A stretch of 13,450 bases of DNA from JBMNUL01 sp050946255 (GTDB lineage: Bacteria > Actinomycetota > Coriobacteriia > Coriobacteriales > CADBOM01). A model generated the notes under the pieces. That model was not told the DNA's origin, made no database searches, and was given only the letters and a program-made list of their open reading frames with translations. This document shows positions 1-5,867 of this stretch, one piece after another (the first letter of the stretch is position 1; each line of letters opens with the position of its first letter). The position numbers and the translations under genes are program-made. The stretch spans positions 1 to 13,450 of the forward strand of contig JBMNUL010000064.1 in the NCBI GenBank assembly GCA_050946255.1, read 5' to 3'.

Positions 1-44
1 GCCTCGCGTTTGCTCATCCCCGTTTCATCAGCTTGCCAATCGAG

Positions 45-920
45 CTAAGCGCTATAGGTGGTCTTCCAGTTTCCGGGAGTGCTGGCCACCTTCACGGTCG
101 CCGCCCGGAACCCCTTGAACATGTCGCTCCACCTGAACTCGCAAAGATATCCGGACCTGCCCGACCACCTCACGATGCGGCCATCTTCAACTGACCCGTC
201 ATCTGCATAGCGGAGATCCACCACGAGGCTGTCATCCTGCGCCCTGACAACTCCACCGTTCTCAGTTGGCTCCAGAATCCCGCGCCGCACGGTAACTGCA
301 CGGACCGTAACCGGATGATCTACCTTTGGACCCGCATCGGCTATCACGGAAATCACCGCAAGGTCCTTCATTCCGCGCATAAGGGAATCCTTCTCCCCAA
401 AGGGGCGCAATGCCAATACCAGCTTGGAGCAATCTGGGAAAGACACCCTGTATTTTCTCTTGGCCTCCTCACCGGAAAGGGAATCTAAGAGCGGGCGCAG
501 CGAATCCACATCGGACTTTATCTTCTCGAAGTTGGATCCTGAAGCGTATACCGAATGGACATCGCCCTGGCTTTTCACAGATTTGGTGCGGTAGCCTTCC
601 ACAACATTTGAGAAATCGAAACCACATGGTCGGGTGACGTCGATCGAGGTATACACGGTCTCGCTGTTGTAAGCCGGCTTGGTCTTTTCCCCAGTGCGGG
701 GCTCCTCGATCAGGTCGTCGATGTCGTCTGGCGTCGGGGGTTCTTCTTCCCTTGGCTCCTCATCGGGTTCTTCTTCTAGAACCTCCTCTGCAACCTGCTC
801 CTGTTCCTCTTCTGGGACAGCCGAGCGTTTGGACTTCTTCCTGGCCACAACCGCGACGATAACCACCACAACAATGACGACGACCAAGACCGCGCAGATT
901 ATCAACGTAGTTGTATCCAC
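45..920 (-). CDS. Membrane-anchored protein of unknown function
   Basis: I do not recognise this 291-residue protein. It has a GTG start at 918-920, preceded on the minus strand by AAGGGGG (925-931) four bases upstream, and ends at a TAG. Residues 5-26 form one very hydrophobic Val/Ile-rich membrane segment. It is followed at once by a basic RKKSKR cluster, so by the positive-inside rule the rest should be cytoplasmic. Residues 36-75 are a low-complexity Glu/Pro/Asp linker. Residues 85-291 look like a folded mixed alpha/beta domain with few cysteines and no motif I can name. It has no lipobox and no cleavable signal site. It diverges from the lipoprotein gene across a 485-base gap. The reading frame and ribosome site make the gene itself convincing; the function is open. 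Confidence 0.75.
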   Translation of the reverse strand: MDTTTLIICAVLVVVIVVVVIVAVVARKKSKRSAVPEEEQEQVAEEVLEEEPDEEPREEEPPTPDDIDDLIEEPRTGEKTKPAYNSETVYTSIDVTRPCGFDFSNVVEGYRTKSVKSQGDVHSVYASGSNFEKIKSDVDSLRPLLDSLSGEEAKRKYRVSFPDCSKLVLALRPFGEKDSLMRGMKDLAVISVIADAGPKVDHPVTVRAVTVRRGILEPTENGGVVRAQDDSLVVDLRYADDGSVEDGRIVRWSGRSGYLCEFRWSDMFKGFRAATVKVASTPGNWKTTYSA

Positions 921-1085
921 CAGTCCCCCTTAGAATATTCTTTTCAAACGAGATTGCAGGAAGAGCCGACGCTGCTTCGGAACCCAACGCCCGTGATTTC
1001 CTCTAAACACATTTTGACATTTCGCGAGGACAAAAAACCCGAGACTTGCACCATCGTCAGGAAAATTAGTCCGCGGCGGCAAATT

Positions 1086-1100
1086 TTCCAACTGTTGGAA
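1086..1100. promoter_or_regulatory. 15-bp palindrome, possible operator
   Basis: TTCCAAC (1086-1092) and GTTGGAA (1094-1100) are perfect 7-base inverted repeats around a single T. This is the shape of a binding site for a dimeric repressor. The TTGG half-site recurs through the neighbouring repeat block, sometimes opposed by CCAA, which suggests a cluster of related sites. No regulator gene is in the window, so operator function is inferred. Confidence 0.35.
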
Positions 1101-1259
1101 TACGACCAGCACTCCAAACTTCCCAGCCGTTGGTATACGGAAGGCCTTTCATCTTATTGGAGCACAGCCAGCGTATTGGCGCACAACCAGCGTATTGGAG
1201 CACAACCAACACCCAAACCTTCTAGCTTTTGGCATATGGACGGCGCACGGCCTTTCATC
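1095..1259. repeat. Two degenerate copies of a ~60-bp block
   Basis: Block A (1095-1153) and block B (1195-1259) align along their length. Both open with TTGGA and an ACCA(G/A)CAC stretch. Both continue through a CAAAC...CTTC segment to TTGG(T/C)ATA(C/T)GGA, and end in GGCCTTTCATC. Block B carries a few extra bases before that shared end. The starts are 100 bases apart, and the 19-base tandem units lie between and overlap block B. Confidence 0.6.
1156..1212. repeat. Three tandem 19-bp units
   Basis: Units at 1156-1174, 1175-1193 and 1194-1212 share the pattern ATTGG(A/C)GCACA(A/G)CCA. The first two also share GCGT at the end, while the third ends ACAC. A fourth, more diverged relative lies at 1094-1112. 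The 19-base period is close to two helical turns, so each unit would present the same DNA face, as expected of repeated protein-binding sites. It is too short and too contiguous for a CRISPR array. Confidence 0.75.
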
Positions 1260-1340
1260 CGACACTGCTATCACATCAGTACCCACAACCTGCAGACACT
1301 GGGCTTCAGCTGAATTCCCGCAAGTTCGATTGCGTGTAAA

Positions 1341-1349
1341 TGCTATAGT
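1341..1349 (+). promoter_or_regulatory. Extended -10 promoter for the lipoprotein gene
   Basis: TGCTATAGT matches an extended -10 element (TG-N-TATAAT) with one mismatch in the hexamer. It lies 57 bases before the start codon at 1406. No good -35 hexamer sits 16-18 bases upstream, which is tolerable for an extended -10 promoter. It is the best promoter-like sequence in the gap on this strand. Confidence 0.4.
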
Positions 1350-1405
1350 CTTTCTCGTTCCCTGAAGAATCTACATCAGCATGTCCTCCAGACAAAGGAG
1401 TCCAG

Positions 1406-2209
1406 ATGACGCGTTCATCGCTAATGAAGCGCACCATAGCCGTTGCAATCGTCGCAATCGCCCTGGTCTTTTCCATGATGTTGCTCTCCGCATGCAGCTC
1501 CAGCGACAATTCGAGTGATTCGAATGCGAGCTCCAGCTCCAGCACCGAATCAGAGGAAGAAGTATTCGTCTCGGTCATTTTGGCTCCAACAGATTCAAAG
1601 TACGCCACTCCGGAGAATCTTGAAAAAGCCGCCACGGCGCTAACAGCTCGTATGGAATATTCGAGCAAGACCATGGGCAAAGCCGAGGTCAACGACGACG
1701 GGACCATCACGTTGAAGGTTCCCAAGTCCGTCTACTCGACCGACTATATCAACTCGTTGCTGAGCCTCCATACCGTGGAGTTCGTGGACACCAGCACGAT
1801 CGAGGATGCCTCGGTGAGAAAGCAGCTGGAGAACAAGACCCAGGAGGACATATCCGTGAAGGTCGGCGACCCCAATTCCTCCAACAAGGGATACGAGGCG
1901 TTCTTGACCGGAAGCGACCTGGTGAAGAGCAACGTCGTGGTTGGGATGGACACCAGCACCTATGTGACCTTTGAAATTGACGATGAAGCCAAGGAAATCC
2001 TCCACGAAAAGAGCGTGGAACTCGCCGAAAACAACGGGTACATCGCCATTTTGATCGATGGCACGGCCATCTATTCAGCTCAGGTATTGGATGAGATAAA
2101 TGCGGACTCGTTCTCGATTTCCAAGCTCAAGAGCATTGAAAGGGCCGCCGAGATAGCCGACGAGATCGACGGAGGCATCATCCCGATGCAATTGGAGATC
2201 TCCGAATAG
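1406..2209 (+). CDS. Lipoprotein with SecD P1-like domain
   Basis: This 267-residue protein is probably an exported lipoprotein. Residues 7-9 (MKR) begin a basic n-region, residues 10-27 are hydrophobic, and LSAC ends at the lipidated Cys30. A Ser/Glu-rich tether follows (31-52). The start is set by AAAGGAG at 1394-1400, five bases before the ATG. Residues 53-130 resemble the base of the SecD first periplasmic (P1) domain: a strand, then a helix with ALTARME, then a strand pair ending in VP. Residues 167-267 resemble the P1 head, with FLTGSDL, YVTFEID, AILIDGTAIYSAQV, and a closing GGIIPMQLEI like SecD's GALPAPLEI. SecD's membrane segments are absent. In SecD this domain helps draw exported proteins across the membrane. 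Here it stands alone, so a role as extracytoplasmic chaperone or export helper is inference. The domain call rests on motif memory. Confidence 0.75.
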   Translation: MTRSSLMKRTIAVAIVAIALVFSMMLLSACSSSDNSSDSNASSSSSTESEEEVFVSVILAPTDSKYATPENLEKAATALTARMEYSSKTMGKAEVNDDGTITLKVPKSVYSTDYINSLLSLHTVEFVDTSTIEDASVRKQLENKTQEDISVKVGDPNSSNKGYEAFLTGSDLVKSNVVVGMDTSTYVTFEIDDEAKEILHEKSVELAENNGYIAILIDGTAIYSAQVLDEINADSFSISKLKSIERAAEIADEIDGGIIPMQLEISE

Positions 2210-2256
2210 ACTCCACACCATGATTCGAGAAGCAGGCTCGCCCAAGTCAAAAGCCC

Positions 2257-2295
2257 GGTTCAGCGCTTTGTGGACCGCCGCAACACGCCTGAACC
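2257..2295. repeat. Inverted repeat in lipoprotein-GRE gap
   Basis: GGTTCAG (2257-2263) and CTGAACC (2289-2295) are perfect 7-base inverted arms with a 25-base loop. No T-run follows directly; the nearest, TTTTT, begins about 20 bases further on. It may act as a weak terminator for the lipoprotein transcript or be chance. The rest of the 215-base gap holds only the promoter-like TATAAT before the glycyl radical enzyme. Confidence 0.3.
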
Positions 2296-2371
2296 CAAAG
2301 CCGCTTGGAACGTCTTGAGATTTTTCTAGGATTACCTCATGCGGGCACTCGTGCACCTCGAAATGCTGTCC

Positions 2372-2377
2372 TATAAT
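2372..2377 (+). promoter_or_regulatory. Consensus -10 before the glycyl radical enzyme
   Basis: A perfect TATAAT lies 47 bases before the ATG at 2425, in a locally AT-rich stretch. The expected -35 region (about 2349-2354) is a poor match and overlaps the palindrome GTGCAC (2351-2356). Weak -35 boxes are common at activator-dependent promoters, so a regulator may bind there. The activator idea is inference. Confidence 0.45.
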
Positions 2378-2424
2378 TTTAATGAGATTAAAGTTCATCC
2401 CGCAACGAGACGAGGCGGTTCACC

Positions 2425-4908
2425 ATGTTCGAGTTCGATCCAGTTAGCCCACGCGTGCAGGCGATAATCGACCACAGGAGATGGGTCGACAAGGGACATA
2501 TGCGCATCAACTGCGAGCGCACCAAGCTCTTCACCGACTACTACAAGGCACATGAGAACGAGTGGCCGATGCTAAAGCGGGCAGGCGCATTGCTCTACTG
2601 GGCGCAGAACTGCTCCACCCCTGTAGACGACGGCGATATCATCGTTGCGGCTCTCGGTCCCGAGACCAGAATGATTAACCACTATGTCGAATGGTCGTCG
2701 GGCTGGCTGAAGCCGATGATGAACGACGATGACGATAAGTGGCGTCAGGCCTGGCAGTCCGAGGGCTCCGTCTACATGAGCGATGAGGAGCGGGAGTGGA
2801 TGAAGGAGGCCGGCGAGTACTGGCCCACCCACGACATTCCGGGGATGATGGCGGGAATAGTATCCGATGACTTCTTCGAGCAGGCTGCGAACGGGACCAA
2901 CAACTTCCCCCGCAAGGATGACTTCGTTGCAATGTGCAGCAAGCCCCAAGGCCACTACATCGCGGGGTTCCGCAAGGCGGTCTCGTATGGATTCGGGGCA
3001 GTGAGGCAAGATGCGCTCGACGAGCTCGAGAAGATGCGCGGCAGGGTATTTGGCGACAATGCCAGAAAACAGGTCTTTTACAACGCCGTGGTCCGCACCT
3101 GCGACGCGATGATCACCCTCTCCAAACGATATGCAGAGGCATGCAGGGAGAAGGCGAAGTCGGCGGAAGATGAATCGCGGCGCGATGAGCTGAACAGCAT
3201 GGCCGACTCCCTCGACTGGATAATGGAGCACCCCGCGCGCACCTATTGGGAGGGCCTCGAGACGATAATCCTCTACCAGGCCTTCCTCGTCACCGATGCG
3301 CAGCAGCACGGCCAGTCGGTCGGACGCATCGACACCTACCTCGGGGACCTGCTGGACGCAGACCTCGCTGCCGGGAGAATCACCATGTACGAAGCGCAGG
3401 AGATGACCGATGCGTTCATCCTTCGAATGGGAGACTTCCTCTGCATGGACACGGGAGTTTCCAACGACATCATCATCGACCTGCAGAATCATGGGAAGAC
3501 GCTCCTGGGCTTCCTCGGCCAGCACATGACGCTCACCTCCGGCGAGCACATGACTGTGGGCGGGGTCGATGCCTACGGAAACGACATGACCAACGAGGTG
3601 ACACGCCTTGTGCTCAAGGCCTATGGGCATCTGGGAGTTCCAGACCCCACTGTGGCGATCAGAATCCACAAGAACACCCCGGACGATATCTGGGAACTCG
3701 CGATAGAGTCCTCCAAACGCAGCGGTGGCATGCCGCAGTTCCAGAATGACGACGTGATCATCCCATCGCTCATGGACCGCGGCCTGAGCCTCGAAGAGGC
3801 ACGCGACTATGGAATCGTGGGATGCGTTGAGCCTTCGTGCTCGGCCGGCAACGAATGGCCCGCATGTGGACTCACCGGGCAGGAGAGCATCTGGTGCATC
3901 CTCGGCTGCGTCAGCTTCGCCATCCATGGTGGGGTCAACCCGATATCGGGAGCAAAGGGACTCCCCTGCAAGACGCTTCCCGAGTATGAGTCGTTCGAGG
4001 AGTTCTTCGCCGAGGTCGAGAGACAGGCAAGATACTCGCTCGACTGGCAGATCTCGCTCTGCAACATGTTCGAGCTGATGTACTCGCATTACTTCCCGTG
4101 CATTTCCGCATCGGTGATGATGGACGGGTGCATGCAGAGCGGTCGCGACGCCACGGAGGGAGGATGCATCCACAACCGGACTGGGCTCACCTGCGTCGGG
4201 ATAGGAAACACTGCAGACAGCCTCGAGTCGATCAAGAAGCTCTGCTTCGACGACAAGAGCGTGAGCCTCGAGGAGATGTACGAAGCCCTGTGCGACAACT
4301 GGGTCGGCCACGAGGACCTCAAGGCGAAGATCGAGCACGAAGTTCCCCATTACGGCAATGGGATAGAGGAGGTCGACGAGCTCGCGGCGAGGGCCATGAG
4401 GATATTCTCCGAATACCTCCCCACGCTCGAAGGACCTCGCGGACGCTACAACGGTGGCACCTTCACGATGCTCACCCACCTCTACTACGGGCATTTCGTC
4501 CCGGCAACCCCCGACGGGCGCTGCTCCGGCGAGAAGCTTGCAGACGCGATATCCCCACGTCAGGGCTTCGACATCAGTGGCCCCACAGCATACATGAGGA
4601 GCGCCTCCAGGCTCCCCCATCGCGAGCTCTCCAATGGAGACCAGCTGAACATCAGGTTCAACCCGACTTCAGTTCAAGGAGAGGATGGCACTCTAAAGCT
4701 CAGGCAGCTGTTCGAGACGTACTTCGGGTTGACGGGAATGCAGGTGCAATTCAACGTTGTGAGCACTGAGACGCTTCACAAGGCCCAGGAAGACCCGGAA
4801 AGCTACCAGAACCTAGTCGTGCGAATTGCGGGCTACTCAGCGTATTTCGTGGAGCTCATGAAGGAAACGCAGGACGACTTCATCACACGCACCGAGCAGA
4901 GCATGTAG
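2425..4908 (+). CDS. Glycyl radical enzyme, dehydratase/lyase type, substrate unknown
   Basis: This is an 827-residue member of the pyruvate formate-lyase/diol dehydratase superfamily, at normal family length. GAGG at 2412-2415 sits nine bases before the ATG. The active-site loop GIVGCVEP places the thiyl cysteine at Cys467 and the general-base glutamate at Glu469. The C-terminal RIAGYSAYF places the radical glycine at Gly803, 24 residues from the end. GMPQFQNDDV and the PDGR...GEKLADAISP stretch are also typical. The GCVE form is shared by diol and hydroxyproline dehydratases, choline and isethionate lyases and arylacetate decarboxylases, and is unlike the CC pair of pyruvate formate-lyase. 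Gly176-His177 occupies the place of an active-site histidine in glycerol dehydratase. After Cys467 the sequence runs PSCSAGNEWPACG, which I cannot match to a characterised subclass, so I give no substrate. The required radical-SAM activase is not next to it. Oxygen-sensitive and presumably cytoplasmic. Confidence 0.9.
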   Translation: MFEFDPVSPRVQAIIDHRRWVDKGHMRINCERTKLFTDYYKAHENEWPMLKRAGALLYWAQNCSTPVDDGDIIVAALGPETRMINHYVEWSSGWLKPMMNDDDDKWRQAWQSEGSVYMSDEEREWMKEAGEYWPTHDIPGMMAGIVSDDFFEQAANGTNNFPRKDDFVAMCSKPQGHYIAGFRKAVSYGFGAVRQDALDELEKMRGRVFGDNARKQVFYNAVVRTCDAMITLSKRYAEACREKAKSAEDESRRDELNSMADSLDWIMEHPARTYWEGLETIILYQAFLVTDAQQHGQSVGRIDTYLGDLLDADLAAGRITMYEAQEMTDAFILRMGDFLCMDTGVSNDIIIDLQNHGKTLLGFLGQHMTLTSGEHMTVGGVDAYGNDMTNEVTRLVLKAYGHLGVPDPTVAIRIHKNTPDDIWELAIESSKRSGGMPQFQNDDVIIPSLMDRGLSLEEARDYGIVGCVEPSCSAGNEWPACGLTGQESIWCILGCVSFAIHGGVNPISGAKGLPCKTLPEYESFEEFFAEVERQARYSLDWQISLCNMFELMYSHYFPCISASVMMDGCMQSGRDATEGGCIHNRTGLTCVGIGNTADSLESIKKLCFDDKSVSLEEMYEALCDNWVGHEDLKAKIEHEVPHYGNGIEEVDELAARAMRIFSEYLPTLEGPRGRYNGGTFTMLTHLYYGHFVPATPDGRCSGEKLADAISPRQGFDISGPTAYMRSASRLPHRELSNGDQLNIRFNPTSVQGEDGTLKLRQLFETYFGLTGMQVQFNVVSTETLHKAQEDPESYQNLVVRIAGYSAYFVELMKETQDDFITRTEQSM

Positions 4909-4936
4909 GACAAGGCCACCGCAGGTCGATACGACG

Positions 4937-4971
4937 CTGGAGCTGATGCCCGCAGCAGGTCCAAGCTCCAG
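4937..4971 (+). terminator. Inverted repeat after the glycyl radical enzyme
   Basis: CTGGAGCT (4937-4944) and AGCTCCAG (4964-4971) form perfect 8-base arms around a 19-base loop, 28 bases past the stop codon. No T-run follows, so this is at best a non-canonical terminator or a 3'-end stabilising hairpin. It lies where the two convergent transcripts must end. Confidence 0.35.
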
Positions 4972-5022
4972 AGGGTCCAGGCCGCTGTATATCAATGGGA
5001 CCTAGCTCGTCTCAAACCATTG

Positions 5023-5088
5023 CAGCAGCGGGCCTAGCTCGCCGCAGGTCAAAGTCATCAGTGGATTCAGATCTTCGCAGGTCAGTGT
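5023..5088 (-). repeat. Off-frame 33-bp tandem repeat at the DUF3786 3' end
   Basis: Two 33-base units, 5056-5088 and 5023-5055, match at 22 of 33 positions. Read on the minus strand one frame away (-1) from the DUF3786 gene, they encode TLTCEDLNPLM and TLTCGELGPLL. The open frame then runs to a TAG at 5002-5004. Four of the differing codons are synonymous (Thr, Leu, Leu, Pro), as if the repeat had once been translated. The units recall TAEDL near the annotated end (residues 235-239). This may be a decayed or frameshifted C-terminal extension. Confidence 0.45.
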
Positions 5089-5858
5089 GCCGACGGGGCT
5101 GATGCTTGGAGCGCGTTCAACAGCACATCCCCGACCTGGGCCAGATCCTCTGCGGTGAACGCGAACGAGACGTTGTCCGAGAACAGGAACTGCGCTGATG
5201 GTGGGAACTCGTCGTCGCCCTCCCAAACTGCAAGCCTTATCATGACCCCGTTGACGAACTCGAAATCCGCCGAGGCATCGCCATCTGATGCAGGAGAACC
5301 GCCGAGGGCCCAGGCTGCAGAGGCGAATTCGTCTGCGGTCTCGAACATTTTTGCAAGCCTGTCTATGCAGCGGCGCTTGAAAGCCTGATAGTAGGTCTGT
5401 CCCCAGGGGACGTCGGTATATGGAATCAACACGCCAGTTCCAGGGACGAGCTTCCCCTCCAAGATGAGCCTGCCTAACAGGATCCTCACCTGAGAAGTGG
5501 CAGAGACCACAGCTCCCCCCGAACCCTCGGAGTCCGACTTCACGGAAGCTGAGGTCACGGCATCTACGGTGACATTCGAATCCACCTCGACGGTCATCTC
5601 GGGCCATTTCACAGTTGCCGCCCTCTTGAGCAGCCAGAGCGAGAACTTCTGCGTATCGGCATCGTAGGGAATCCCGCTCCTGGCCGAAAGTTCGACAGGG
5701 TTCGATGAGGCGAACACCTCGGAATAGTGCTCTATGGGCATGCGCATCTTGTTGTTGGACGGCTTGGCAATTTGAGGGCGACCGGTCTGAGATTGGCCGT
5801 TCTGATCCTCCTCGGGAAAGTCCTGCGTTCCGTCTCCCCTGCCGATCCGATCTTCCAT
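5082..5858 (-). CDS. DUF3786 family protein
   Basis: This 258-residue protein is probably cytoplasmic, with no signal peptide or membrane segment. AGGAG overlaps the acsV stop codon and sits just before the ATG, nine bases after that stop, so it is coupled to acsV as the last gene of the cluster. Recognisable DUF3786 features are SLWLLKRA (73-80), IPYTDVPWGQTYYQAFKRR (145-163), ALGG (184-187), and WEGDDEFPPSAQFLF (212-226), followed by TAEDLAQVGDVL (235-246). DUF3786 genes often sit beside corrinoid-dependent methyl-transfer genes in anaerobes, but I know of no proven function. The first 38 residues are a charged, Gln-rich leader, and residues 95-122 look like a Ser/Thr/Gly-rich insertion. 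A frame-shifted repeat overlaps the 3' end, so the true C-terminus could be longer. A role in corrinoid protein upkeep is inferred from position alone. Confidence 0.8.
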   Translation of the reverse strand: MEDRIGRGDGTQDFPEEDQNGQSQTGRPQIAKPSNNKMRMPIEHYSEVFASSNPVELSARSGIPYDADTQKFSLWLLKRAATVKWPEMTVEVDSNVTVDAVTSASVKSDSEGSGGAVVSATSQVRILLGRLILEGKLVPGTGVLIPYTDVPWGQTYYQAFKRRCIDRLAKMFETADEFASAAWALGGSPASDGDASADFEFVNGVMIRLAVWEGDDEFPPSAQFLFSDNVSFAFTAEDLAQVGDVLLNALQASAPSAH

Positions 5859-5867
5859 CTCGATCTC

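Larger units (their letters stand above)
921..1405. other. Divergent intergenic region with repeats
   Basis: This 485-base gap between the divergent genes holds no convincing gene. An open frame at 954-1313 (+) needs a TTG start without a clear ribosome site. It also runs through three tandem 19-base units, whose length is not a multiple of three, which argues against coding. The gap contains a 15-base palindrome, two degenerate copies of a block of about 60 bases, the 19-base tandem units, and a likely extended -10 promoter for the lipoprotein gene. An isolated TTGACA at 1014-1019 has no matching -10 at normal spacing. Confidence 0.7.

Noticed and set aside
1..17. Possible start of another minus-strand gene (ATG at 15-17)
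   Set aside because: Only five codons are visible, and the GGGG directly touching the ATG is badly spaced for a ribosome site.
1156..1212. CRISPR array
   Set aside because: The 19-base units are directly contiguous with no spacers, and no cas gene is present.
954..1313. 119-codon plus-strand frame across the repeats
   Set aside because: It needs a TTG start with no clear ribosome site, and the 19-base repeat unit is not a multiple of three, so the repeat is read in different frames.
2075..2398. 107-codon minus-strand frame in the gap after the lipoprotein gene
   Set aside because: It overlaps the lipoprotein gene by over 130 bases, lacks a ribosome site, and covers the likely promoter of the glycyl radical enzyme. 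The part in the gap reads somewhat protein-like, so a decayed gene cannot be excluded.
2572..4620. 682-codon open frame antisense to the glycyl radical enzyme
   Set aside because: The sense strand encodes a full enzyme with all motifs. The antisense frame is a by-product of codon bias, has no family motif, and its product is Arg/Gly/Val-rich filler.
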